The translations under genes were made by a program, and so were the position numbers. DNA of 64,000 bases. Source: Urophycis tenuis (lineage: Eukaryota; Chordata; Actinopteri; Gadiformes; Phycidae). The stretch lies in the NCBI GenBank assembly GCA_036785325.1, contig JAXIVH010000001.1:22527455-22591454 (forward strand), written 5' to 3'. The notes under the pieces were generated by a model that was not told where the DNA came from, searched no databases, and saw nothing but the letters and a program-made list of their open reading frames with translations. Positions 10,314-22,551 of this stretch are shown here, one piece after another (within the stretch, counting starts at the first letter, position 1; every line of letters starts with the position of its first letter).

Positions 10314-13102
10314 GTAAATGGGAGGGGTTGCGGTTAGGGTTAAGGTTAGGGCTGAGGTTAGGGTTAGGTATAAGGTTACGGTTTAGGGTTAAGGTTAGGG
10401 TTAAGGTTAGGGTTACGGTTAGGGCTAAGGTTAGGGCTAAGGTTAGAGTCAGGGTTAGGGTTAGCGTTACAGTTAGGGTAAGGTTAGGGTTAGGGTTAGA
10501 GGTTAGGGGTAAGGGGTTAGGGTTAAGATGAGGGCTGAGGTTAGGGTTAAGGTTAGGGCTGAGGTTAGGGTTAGGTTTAAGGTTAGGGATAAGGTTAGGG
10601 TTGGGGTTACGGCTGAGATTGGGGTTAAGGTTAGGGTTGAGGTTAGGGTTAGTGTTATGGATAAGGTTAGGTTAAGTGTTAGGGCCAAGGTTAGGGTTAA
10701 GGTTATGGTTAAGATTAGGGTTAGGGCTAGAATTAGGGTTAGGGCTAAGGTTAGGGTTAGGGTTATGGCTGAGGGCTAGAATTAGGGTTAGGGCTAAGGT
10801 TAGGGTTAGGGTTATGGCTGAGGTTAGGTTTGAGGTTAGTGTTAAGGTTAGGGCCAAGGTTAGGGTTAGGGTTAAGGTTAGGGTTAGGGCTAAGGTTACG
10901 GTTAGGGTTATGGCTGAGGCTAGGGTTAGGGCTAAAGTTAGGGCAAAGGTTAGAGTTAGGGTTAGCGTTAGAGTTAGGGTAGGGTTAGTGTTGGAGGTTA
11001 GGGTAGGCTTAGGGTTAGAGTTAGAGTAGGGGTTAGGGTTAGAGTTAGAGTAGGGGTTAGGGTTAGTGTTAAGGCTAAGGTTAGGGGTTGAGGTTAGTGT
11101 TAAGATTAGGGCCAAGGTAAGGGTTAGTGTTAGGGTTGAGTTAGGGTTAGGGCTAAGGTTAGGCCTATGGTTAGGGTTGGGGTTGAGGTTAGCGTTACGG
11201 TTAGGGTAAGGTTAGGGTTAGGGTTAGAGGTTAGGGGTTAGGGTTAAGATGAGGGCTGAGGTTAGGGTTAAGGTTAGGGCTGAGGTTAGGGTTAGGTTTA
11301 AGGTTAGGGATAAGGTTAGGGTTGGGGTTACGGCTGAGATTGGGGTTAAGGTTAGGGTTGAGGTTAGGGTTAGTGTTATGGATAAGGTTAGGTTAAGTGT
11401 TAGGGCCAAGGTTAGGGTTAAGGTTATGGTTAAGATTAGGGTTAGGGCTAGAATTAGGGTTAGGGCTAAGGTTAGGGTTAGGGTTATGGCTGAGGTTAGG
11501 GTTAAGGTTAGGTTTGAGGTTAGTGTTAAGGTTAGGGCCAAGGTTAGGGTTAGGGTTAAGGTTAGGGTTAGGGCTAAGGTTAGGGTTAGGGTTATGGCTG
11601 AGGCTAGGGTTAGGGCTAAAGTTAGGGCAAAGGTTAGAGTTAGGGTTAGCGTTAGAGTTAGGGTAGGGTTAGTGTTGGAGGTTAGGGTAGGCTTAGAGTT
11701 AGAGTAGGGGTTAGGGTTAGAGTTAGAGTAGGGGTTAGGGTTAGTGTTAAGGCTAAGGTTAGGGGTTGAGGTTAGTGTTAAGATTAGGGCCAAGGTAAGG
11801 GTTAGTGTTAGGGTTGAGTTAGGGTTAGGGCTAAGGTTAGGCCTATGGTTAGGGTTGGGTTCGTTAGAGTTATCTCGATGACCCCCCCCACCTCATCCAA
11901 CGACTCGGTAGTTGAATAGGGGATCAAAGGCAGTTGCACTCGCCAATATCTAGTCATCCGCAGCTCTCTTTTCCCATATTACCAAGAATGAAGTAAAACG
12001 AAATGGTTATCTGTCTTGTTGTGATATAACCGCTGATTTGGAGATATAGACTTGTTTTTCCTTTTCCCAAAGGTTTTCTTTGTTCCAAGATGAAGGTCAA
12101 TCTAGTTTGATTGAAGGTACTTCCAATGCATTGGTATATTTACTTATTTGAATAAAGACGAGTCACAGTTGGAGTGAGACTTTTCTTTTCCATTTCTATT
12201 TTAGTATAAACGTGCTATCGAAATATTAGGACACGTCATCAGTAGTGGACCCTGGGATCATAGGGTGTTTCTGGCCATTGTCACTATACACCCTCACCCA
12301 AGGGAGGCCCCCCCCGAGAGTGATCAATTCTCAAGGTGTGTCGTTTCCGAAATGGAATTGGTATTGGGTTTAAACTTTTTTAGGAGTGATCATTTGTTGA
12401 GGTAACGTCGAGGTAAGTAAAGGTAAGTAAAACACTTTTTAGGATACATTGTTTTGGTTATGGAGAGGAGGGGGCACATACTTACCCCCTGACCAGCACA
12501 AACCAGTTGTTAACACCGCTAGGTAGCCCTGGTTTGGCCAATCAGGGCCGGAGCTTGGTTCTTGTCCTCTGTTGGGTCCAGATGAACTAGCAGAAAACTG
12601 GGGTCACGAAGGACCGAGGCCAGCCGTGACAAAGCACTGCCTCCACGGTCCCCCAATGCAGCTATCCTCAGCGATGGGTGTCCAGACCTAGGAAAGACCA
12701 AGACCAGCCCCGACCAGCGGTGCCTTCCCAGTCGGTCCCAGGGTAGGAAAGGCCAAGGCCAGCCGCGACTAAGCACTGCCTCCCTGGCCCCTCCAGGACC
12801 CCATGCCGAACAGCCTGTTAATAACAATTCCTGTGCCCCATACACCGCGCGACTACAGAGATTGTGTAGGAAGTTGACCTTAGAGAAGACTCAATGGCTT
12901 ACTTTCCTCACCCAAAACAACAATTTCTTGGGGTAGTCTATTCTCGCCGTAGGTACTTCGGTAATGGGTTTTTTTGTGAAAAGTTTTCCGGATGAAAGGC
13001 ATGCTGGGTAATTGTCTTCTTCCTCCAATATGTCAAGTGTAGGTTAAGGTTAGGGTAGATTTAGGGGTAGAGTTAGCAGTTAACCTTAACGTTAGGTTTG
13101 AA
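10314..13102 (+). repeat. Unit U5, double hexamer array, short junction
   Basis: 2,789 bp. Two hexamer arrays in series meet near 11190 (GGGGTTGAGGTTAGCG). The first holds a 49-bp tandem duplication with a 12-bp loss near 10772, which shifts the Val-Arg frame. The second ends at the short junction near 11860. Markers CACAGTTGGAG and TTTAAACTTTTT are shared with U7, U8, U14 and U18. Confidence 0.95.
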
Positions 13103-15181
13103 GTAAATGGGAGGGGTTGCGGTTAGGGTTAAGGTTAGGGCTGAGGTTAGGGTTAGGTATAAGGTTACGGTTTAGGGTTAAGGTTAGGGTTAAGGTTAGG
13201 GTTACGGTTAGGGCTAAGGTTAGGGCTAAGGTTAGAGTAAGGGTTAGGGTTAGCGTTACGGTTAGGGTAAGGTTAGGGTTAGGGTTAGGGTTAGAGGTTA
13301 GGGGTTAGGGGTTAGGGTTAAGATGAGGGCTGAGGTTAGGGCTAAGGTTAGGGCTGAGGTTAGGGATAGGTTTAAGGTTAGGGATAAGGTTAGGGTTGGG
13401 GTTACGGCTGAGATTGGGGTTAAGGTTAGGGTTGAGGTTAGGGTTAGTGTTATGGATAAGGTTAGGTTAAGTGTTAGGGCCAAGGTTAGGGTTAAGGTTA
13501 TGGTTAAGATTAGGGTTAGGGCTAGAATTAGGGTTAGGGCTAAGGTTAGGGTTAGGGTTATGGCTGAGGTTAGGGTTAAGGTTAGGTTTGAGGTTAGGGT
13601 TAAGGTTAGGGCCAAGGTTAGGGTTAGGGTTAAGGTTAGGGTTAGGGCTAAGGTTAGGGTTAGGGTTATGGCTGAGGCTAGGGTTAGGGCTAAAGTTAGG
13701 GCAAAGGTTAGAGTTAGGGTTAGCGTTAGAGTTAGGGTAGGGTTAGTGTTGGAGGTTAGGGTAGGCTTAGGGTTAGAGTTAGAGTAGGGGTTAGGGTTAG
13801 AGTTAGAGTAGGGGTTAGGGTTAGTGTTAAGGCTAAGGTTAGGGGTTGAGGTTAGTGTTAAGATTAGGGCCAAGGTAAGGGTTAGTGTTAGGGTTGAGTT
13901 AGGGTTAGGGCTAAGGTTAGGCCTATGGTTAGGGTTGGGTTCGTTAGAGTTATCTCGATGACCCCCCCCACCTCATCCAACGACTCGGTAGTTGAATAGG
14001 GGATCAAAGGCAGTTGCACTCGCCAATATCTAGTCATCCGCAGCTCTCTTTTCCCATATTACCAAGAATGAAGTAAAACGAAATGGTTATCTGTCTTGTT
14101 GTGATATAACCGCTGATTTGGAGATATAGACTTGTTTTTCCTTTTCCCAAAGGTTTTCTTTGTTCCAAGATGAAGGTCAATCTAGTTTGATTGAAGGTAC
14201 TTCCAATGCATTGGTATATTTACTTATTTGAATAAAGACGAGTCACAGCTGGAGTGAGACTTTTCTTTTCCATTTCTATTTTAGTATAAACGTGCTATCG
14301 AAATATTAGGACACGTCATCAGTAGTGGACCCTGGGATCATAGGGTGTTTCTGGCCATTGTCACTATACACCCTCACCCAAGGGAGGCCCCCCCGAGAGT
14401 GATCAATTCTCAAGGTGTGTCGTTTCCGAAATGGAATTGGTATTGGGTTTAAGCTTTTTTAGGAGTGATCATTTGTTGAGGTAACGTCGAGGTAAGTAAA
14501 GGTAAGTAAAACACTTTTTAGGATACATTGTTTTGGTTATGGAGAGGAGGGGGCACATACTTACCCCCTGACCAGCACAAACCAGTTGTTAACACCGCTA
14601 GGTAGCCCTGGTTTGGCCAATCAGGGCCGGAGCTTGGTTCTTGTCCTCTGTTGGGTCCAGATGAACTAGCAGAAAACTGGGGTCACGAAGGACTGAGGCC
14701 AGCCGTGACAAAGCACTGCCTCCACGGTCCCCCAATGCAGCTATCCTCAGCGATGGGTGTCCAGACCTAGGAAAGACCAAGACCAGCCCCGACCAGCGGT
14801 GCCTTCCCAGTCGGTCCCAGGGTAGGAAAGGCCAAGGCCAGCCGCGACTAAGCACTGCCTCCCTGGCCCCTCCAGGACCCCATGCCGAACAGCCTGTTAA
14901 TAACAATTCCTGTGCCCCATACACCGCGCGACTACAGAGATTGTGTAGGGAGTTGACCTTAGAGAAGACTCAATGGCTTACTTTCCTCACCCAAAACAAC
15001 AATTTCTTGGGGTAGTCTATTCTCGCCGTAGGTACTTCGGTAATGGGTTTTTTTGTGAAAAGTTTTCCGGATGAAATGCATGCTGGGTAATTGTCTTCTT
15101 CCTCCAATATGTCAAGTGTAGGTTAAGGTTAGGGTAGATTTAGGGGTAGAGTTAGCAGTTAACCTTAACGTTAGGTTTGAA
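13103..15181 (+). repeat. Unit U6, short junction
   Basis: 2,079 bp, the same length as U4 and very similar. The short junction is near 13940. It carries a private GGGATAGGTTT change in the array (near 13364) and shares GGACTGAGG in the GC-rich block with U4, but lacks U4's CATGTTGTG marker. Confidence 0.95.
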
Positions 15182-17927
15182 GTAAATGGGAGGGGTTGCG
15201 GTTAGGGTTAAGGTTAGGGCTGAGGTTAGGGTTAGGTATAAGGTTACGGTTTAGGGTTAAGGTTAGGGTTAAGGTTAGGGTTACGGTTAGGGCTAAGGTT
15301 AGGGCTAAGGTTAGAGTCAGGGTTAGGGTTAGCGTTACAGTTAGGGTAAGGTTAGGGTTAGGGTTAGAGGTTAGGGGTAAGGGGTTAGGGTTAAGATGAG
15401 GGCTGAGGTTAGGGTTATGGTTAGGGCTGAGGTTAGGGTTAGGTTTAAGGTTAGGGATAAGGTTAGGGTTGGGGTTACGGCTGAGATTGGGGTTAAGGTT
15501 AGGGTTGAGGTTAGGGTTAGTGTTATGGATAAGGTTAGGTTAAGTGTTAGGGCCAAGGTTAGGGTTAAGGTTATGGTTAAGATTAGGGTTAGGGCTAGAA
15601 TTAGGGTTAGGGCTAAGGTTAGGGTTAGGGTTATGGCTGAGGTTAGGGTTAAGGTTAGGTTTGAGGTTAGTGTTAAGGTTAGGGCCAAGGTTAGGGTTAG
15701 GGTTAAGGTTAGGGTTAGGGCTAAGGTTAGGGTTAGGGTTATGGCTGAGGCTAGGGTTAGGGCTAAAGTTAGGGCAAAGGTTAGAGTTAGGGTTAGCGTT
15801 AGAGTTAGGGTAGGGTTAGTGTTGGAGGTTAGGGTAGGCTTAGGGTTAGAGTTAGAGTAGGGGTTAGGGTTAGAGTTAGAGTAGGGGTTAGGGTTAGTGT
15901 TAAGGCTAAGGTTAGGGGTTGAGGCTAGTGTTAAGATTAGGGCCAAGGTAAGGGTTAGTGTTAGGGTTGAGTTAGGGTTAGGGCTAAGGTTAGGCCTATG
16001 GTTAGGGTTGGGGTTGAGGTTAGCGTTACGGTTAGGGTAAGGTTAGGGTTAGGGTTAGAGGTTAGGGGTTAGGGTTAAGATGAGGGCTGAGGTTAGGGTT
16101 AAGGTTAGGGCTGAGGTTAGGGTTAGGTTTAAGGTTAGGGATAAGGTTAGGGTTGGGGTTACGGCTGAGATTGGGGTTAAGGTTAGGGTTGAGGTTAGGG
16201 TTAGTGTTATGGATAAGGTTAGGTTAAGTGTTAGGGCCAAGGTTAGGGTTAAGGTTATGGTTAAGATTAGGGTTAGGGCTAGAATTAGGGTTAGGGCTAA
16301 GGTTAGGGTTAGGGTTATGGCTGAGGTTAGGGTTAAGGTTAGGTTTGAGGTTAGTGTTAAGGTTAGGGCCAAGGTTAGGGTTAAGGTTAGGGTTAGGGCT
16401 AAGGTTAGGGTTAGGGTTATGGCTGAGGCTAGGGTTAGGGCTAAAGTTAGGGCAAAGGTTAGAGTTAGGGTTAGCGTTAGAGTTAGGGTAGGGTTAGTGT
16501 TGGAGGTTAGGGTAGGCTTAGAGTTAGAGTAGGGGTTAGGGTTAGAGTTAGAGTAGGGGTTAGGGTTAGTGTTAAGGCTAAGGTTAGGGGTTGAGGTTAG
16601 TGTTAAGATTAGGGCCAAGGTAAGGGTTAGTGTTAGGGTTGAGTTAGGGTTAGGGCTAAGGTTAGGCCTATGGTTAGGGTTGGGTTCGTTAGAGTTATCT
16701 CGATGACCCCCCCCACCTCATCCAACGACTCGGTAGTTGAATAGGGGATCAAAGGCAGTTGCACTCGCCAATATCTAGTCATCCGCAGCTCTCTTTTCCC
16801 ATATTACCAAGAATGAAGTAAAACGAAATGGTTATCTGTCTTGTTGTGATATAACCGCTGATTTGGAGATATAGACTTGTTTTTCCTTTTCCCAAAGGTT
16901 TTCTTTGTTCCAAGATGAAGGTCAATCTAGTTTGATTGAAGGTACTTCCAATGCATTGGTATATTTACTTATTTGAATAAAGACGAGTCACAGTTGGAGT
17001 GAGACTTTTCTTTTCCATTTCTATTTTAGTATAAACGTGCTATCGAAATATTAGGACACGTCATCAGTAGTGGACCCTGGGATCATAGGGTGTTTCTGGC
17101 CATTGTCACTATACACCCTCACCCAAGGGAGGCCCCCCCCGAGAGTGATCAATTCTCAAGGTGTGTCGTTTCCGAAATGGAATTGGTATTGGGTTTAAAC
17201 TTTTTTAGGAGTGATCATTTGTTGAGGTAACGTCGAGGTAAGTAAAGGTAAGTAAAACACTTTTTAGGATACATTGTTTTGGTTATGGAGAGGAGGGGGC
17301 ACATACTTACCCCCTGACCAGCACAAACCAGTTGTTAACACCGCTAGGTAGCCCTGGTTTGGCCAATCAGGGCCGGAGCTTGGTTCTTGTCCTCTGTTGG
17401 GTCCAGATGAACTAGCAGAAAACTGGGGTCACGAAGGACCGAGGCCAGCCGTGACAAAGCACTGCCTCCACGGTCCCCCAATGCAGCTATCCTCAGCGAT
17501 GGGTGTCCAGACCTAGGAAAGACCAAGACCAGCCCCGACCAGCGGTGCCTTCCCAGTCGGTCCCAGGGTAGGAAAGGCCAAGGCCAGCCGCGACTAAGCA
17601 CTGCCTCCCTGGCCCCTCCAGGACCCCATGCCGAACAGCCTGTTAATAACAATTCCTGTGCCCCATACACCGCGCGACTACATAGATTGTGTAGGAAGTT
17701 GACCTTAGAGAAGACTCAATGGCTTACTTTCCTCACCCAAAACAACAATTTCTTGGGGTACTCTATTCTCGCCGTAGGTACTTCGGTAATGGGTTTTTTT
17801 GTGAAAAGTTTTCCGGATGAAATGCATGCTGGGTAATTGTCTTCTTCCTCCAATATGTCAAGTGTAGGTTAAGGTTAGGGTAGATTTAGGGGTAGAGTTA
17901 GCAGTTAACCTTAACGTTAGGTTTGAA
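15182..17927 (+). repeat. Unit U7, double hexamer array, short junction
   Basis: 2,746 bp. Arrays join near 16020 and end at the short junction near 16684. It lacks the 49-bp duplication of U5, U14 and U18, and lost one hexamer near 16380. The end carries GGTACTCTATT, shared with the ends of U14 and U18. Confidence 0.95.
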
Positions 17928-19832
17928 GTAAATGAGAGGGGTTGCGGTTAGGGTTAAGGTTAGGGCTGAGGTTAGGGTTAGGTATAAGGTTACGGTTTAG
18001 GGTTAAGGTTAGGGTTAAGGTTAGGGTTACGGTTAGGGCTAAGGTTAGGGTTAGAGGTTAGGGGTAAGGTTAGGGTTAAGATGAGGGCTGAGGTTAGGGT
18101 TAAGGTTAGGGCTGAGGTTAGGGTTAGTGTTATGGATAAGGTTAGGTTAAGTGTTAGGGCCAAGGTTAGGGTTAAGGTTATGGTTAAGATTAGGGTTAGG
18201 GCTAGAATTAGGGTTAGGGCTAAGGTTAGGGTTAGGGTTATGGCTGAGGTTAGGGTTAAGGTTAGGTTTGAGGTTAGTGTTAAGGTTAGGGCCAAGGTTA
18301 GGGTTAAGGTTAGGGTTAGGGTTATGGCTGAGGCTAGGGTTAGGGCTAAAGTTAGGGCAAAGGTTAGAGTTAGGGTTAGCGTTAGAGTTAGGGTAGGGTT
18401 AGTGTTGGAGGTTAGGGTAGGCTTAGAGTTAGAGTAGGGGTTAGGGTTAGAGTTAGAGTAGGGGTTAGGGTTAGTGTTAAGGCTAAGGTTAGGGGTTGAG
18501 GTTAGTGTTAAGATTAGGGCCAAGGTAAGGGTTAGTGTTAGGGTTGAGTTAGGGTTAGGGCTAAGGTTAGGCCTATGGTTAGGGTTGGGTTCGTTAGAGT
18601 TATCTCGATGACCCCCCCCACCTCATCCAACGACTCGGTAGTTGAATAGGGGATCAAAGGCAGTTGCACTCGCCAATATCTAGTCATCCGCAGCTCTCTT
18701 TTCCCATATTACCAAGAATGAAGTAAAACGAAATGGTTATCTGTCTTGTTGTGATATAACCGCTGATTTGGAGATATAGACTTGTTTTTCCTTTTCCCAA
18801 AGGTTTTCTTTGTTCCAAGATGAAGGTCAATCTAGTTTGATTGAAGGTACTTCCAATGCATTGGTATATTTACTTATTTGAATAAAGACGAGTCACAGTT
18901 GGAGTGAGACTTTTCTTTTCCATTTCTATTTTAGTATAAACGTGCTATCGAAATATTAGGACACGTCATCAGTAGTGGACCCTGGGATCATAGGGTGTTT
19001 CTGGCCATTGTCACTATACACCCTCACCCAAGGGAGGCCCCCCCCGAGAGTGATCAATTCTCAAGGTGTGTCGTTTCCGAAATGGAATTGGTATTGGGTT
19101 TAAACTTTTTTAGGAGTGATCATTTGTTGAGGTAACGTCGAGGTAAGTAAAGGTAAGTAAAACACTTTTTAGGATACATTGTTTTGGTTATGGAGAGGAG
19201 GGGGCACATACTTACCCCCTGACCAGCACAAACCAGTTGTTAACACCGCTAGGTAGCCCTGGTTTGGCCAATCAGGGCCGGAGCTTGGTTCTTGTCCTCT
19301 GTTGGGTCCAGATGAACTAGCAGAAAACTGGGGTCACGAAGGACCGAGGCCAGCCGTGACAAAGCACTGCCTCCACGGTCCCCCAATGCAGCTATCCTCA
19401 GCGATGGGTGTCCAGACCTAGGAAAGACCAAGACCAGCCCCGACCAGCGGTGCCTTCCCAGTCGGTCCCAGGGTAGGAAAGGCCAAGGCCAGCCGCGACT
19501 AAGCACTGCCTCCCTGGCCCCTCCAGGACCCCATGCCGAACAGCCTGTTAATAACAATTCCTGTGCCCCATACACCGCGCGACTACAGAGATTGTGTAGG
19601 AAGTTGACCTTAGAGAAGACTCAATGGCTTACTTTCCTCACCCAAAACAACAATTTCTTGGGGTAGTCTATTCTCGCCGTAGGTACTTCGGTAATGGGTT
19701 TTTTTGTGAAAAGTTTTCCGGATGAAATGCATGCTGGGTAATTGTCTTCTTCCTCCAATATGTCAAGTGTAGGTTAAGGTTAGGGTAGATTTAGGGGTAG
19801 AGTTAGCAGTTAACCTTAACGTTAGGTTTGAA
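17928..19832 (+). repeat. Unit U8, smallest unit, short junction
   Basis: 1,905 bp. The single hexamer array is reduced by internal deletions (the Val-Arg frame falls to 118 codons), with the short junction near 18590. It begins GTAAATGAGAGG, as do U9, U15 and U19. It interrupts an order (double unit followed by subtype A) that is seen intact in U14-U15 and U18-U19. Confidence 0.95.
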
Positions 19833-22551
19833 GTAAATGAGAGGGGTTGCGGTTAGGGTTAAGGTTAGGGCTGAGGTTAGGGTTAGGTATAAGGTTACGG
19901 TTTAGGGTTAAGGTTAGGGTTAAGGTTAGGGTTACGGTTAGGGCTAAGGTTAGGGTTAGAGGTTAGGGGTTAGGGGTTAGGGTTAAGATGAGGGCTGAGG
20001 TTAGGGTTAAGGTTAGGGCTGAGGTTAGGGTTAGGTTTAAGGTTAGGGATAAGGTTAGGGTTGGGGTTACGGCTGAGATTGGGGTTAAGGTTAGGATTGA
20101 GGTTAGGGTTAGTGTTATGGATAAGGTTAGGTTAAGTGTTAGGGCCAAGGTTAGGGTTAAGGTTATGGTTAAGATTAGGGTTAGGGCTAGAATTAGGGTT
20201 AGGGCTAAGGTTAGGGTTAGGGTTATGACTGAGGTTAGGGTTAAGGTTAGGTTTGAGGTTAGTGTTAAGGTTAGGGCCAAGGTTAGGGTTAGGGTTAAGG
20301 TTAGGGTTAGGGCTAAGGTTAGGGTTAGGGTTATGGCTGAGGCTAAGGTTAGGGCTAAAGTTAGGGCAAAGATTAGAGTTAGGGTTAGCGTTAGAGTTAG
20401 GGTAGGGTTAGTGTTGGAGGTTAGGGTAGGCTTAGAGTTAGAGTAGGGGTTAGGGTTAGAGTTAGAGTAGGGGTTAGGGTTAGTGTTAAGGCTAAGGTTA
20501 GGGGTTGAGGTTAGTGTTAAGATTAGGGCCAAGGTAAGGGTTAGTGTTAGGGTTGAGTTAGGGTTAGGGCTAAGGTTAGGCCTATGGTTAGGGTTGGGGT
20601 TGAGGTTATCCCTAGGGTTAGAGTTAGAGCTAGAGATTGAGGAAGGTAGAGTCAAGGTGAGACAGTCTGTACGGACTGAACTCACCCCCGCCGGATCGGG
20701 CTAGTACACTCTATCTCCCCCAACTCCCTCATTTCCATGAGGGAAGACAGGGGAGAAGAGATGGGAGGAGTATATATATTTAATATATATTTTTTTAGTA
20801 AATAAATACATCGAGAGACTCACCGCTGGAGTGGGTTTTAATCTTTGTATTCAAGGTTGTTCCTCCTCTTTTGATTCCTCGCTGGTGGTGCGTCGTCTCC
20901 ACCTAGTGGTCGTTTTGTGAAGAAGAGTTATAGAAATAGAAATAGAAATACTCTATTGTTCCCAGGTTGGGAAATTGCATTAATAGGTAAGTAATAATAA
21001 TAATAACAATAATAATAGGTAATTGCAATAGTTGGTAAGGTAATCTATATTTAATTTATTTATTTATATTTGTATATTTATTTAGTCTATTTATTTATTC
21101 ATTTTTGTTTATTTATTTATTTAGATAAAGAGGATCACAGCTGGAGTGAGTTTTTAGTCTTTGTGTTAAAGGCTGGTTGCCTTCTTTTGATTCTTCAGTG
21201 GTGGTCCATCGCCTCCATCTAGTGGTCGTTTTGTGAATAACAGTTGGTAAGGTAATATAAATGGGTTGTGTAGAGAGCCCGTTCTTTCGATGGCCCTGGC
21301 TCGGTTAGGTTCGTTAGAGTTATCTCGATGACCCCCCCCACCTCATCCAACAACTCGGTAGTTGAATAGGGGATCAAAGGCAGTTGCACTCGCCAATATC
21401 TAGTCATCCGCAGCTCTCTTTTCCCATATTACCAAGAATGAAGTAAAACGAAATGGTTATCTGTCTTGTTGTGATATAACCGCTGATTTGGAGACATAGA
21501 CTTGTTTTTCCTTTTCCCAAAGGTTTTCTTTGTTCCAAGATGAAGGTCAATCTAGTTTGATTGAAGGTACTTCCAATGCATTGGTATATTTACTTATTTG
21601 AATAAAGACGAGTCACAGCTGGAGTGAGACTTTTCTTTTCCATTTCTATTTTAGTATAAACGTGCTATCGAAATATTAGGACACGTCATCAGTAGTGGAC
21701 CCTGGGATCATAGGGTGTTTCTGGCCATTGTCACTATACACCCTCACCCAAGGGAGGCCCCCCCGAGAGTGATCAATTCTCAAGGTGTGTCGTTTCCGAA
21801 ATGGAATTGGTATTGGGTTTAAGCTTTTTTAGGAGTGATCATTTGTTGAGGTAACGTCGAGGTAAGTAAAGGTAAGTAAAACACTTTTTAGGATACATTG
21901 TTTTGGTTATGGAGAGGAGGGGGCACATACTTACCCCCTGACCAGCACAAACCAGTTGTTAACACCGCTAGGTAGCCCTGGTTTGGCCAATCAGGGCCGG
22001 AGCTTGGTTCTTGTCCTCTGTTGGGTCCAGATGAACTAGCAGAAAACTGGGGTCACGAAGGACCGAGGCCAGCCGTGACAAAGCACTGCCTCCACGGTCC
22101 CCCAATGCAGCTATCCTCAGCGATGGGTGTCCAGACCTAGGAAAGACCAAGACCAGCCCCGACCAGCGGTGCCTTCCCAGTCGGTCCCAGGGTAGGAAAG
22201 GCCAAGGCCAGCCGCGACTAAGCACTGCCTCCCTGGCCCCTCCAGGACCCCATGCCGAACAGCCTGTTAATAACAATTCCTGTGCCCCATACACCGCGCG
22301 ACTACAGAGATTGTGTAGGAAGTTGACCTTAGAGAAGACTCAATGGCTTACTTTCCTCACCCAAAACAACAATTTCTTGGGGTAGTCTATTCTCGCCGTA
22401 GGTACTTCGGTAATGGGTTTTTTTGTGAAAAGTTTTCCGGATGAAATGCATGCTGGGTAATTGACTTCTTCCTCCAATATGTCAAGTTTAGGTTAAGGTT
22501 AGGGTAGATTTAGGGATAGAGTTAGCAGTTAACCTTAACGTTAGGTTTGAA
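19833..22551 (+). repeat. Unit U9, full form, subtype A
   Basis: 2,719 bp. Array to about 20608, with the GGATTGAGG and ATGACTGAGG markers. It has TCACCGCTGGAG in the first 103-bp repeat, shared with U11 and U21-U23, and CCAACAACTCGG instead of CCAACGACTCGG. Confidence 0.95.
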
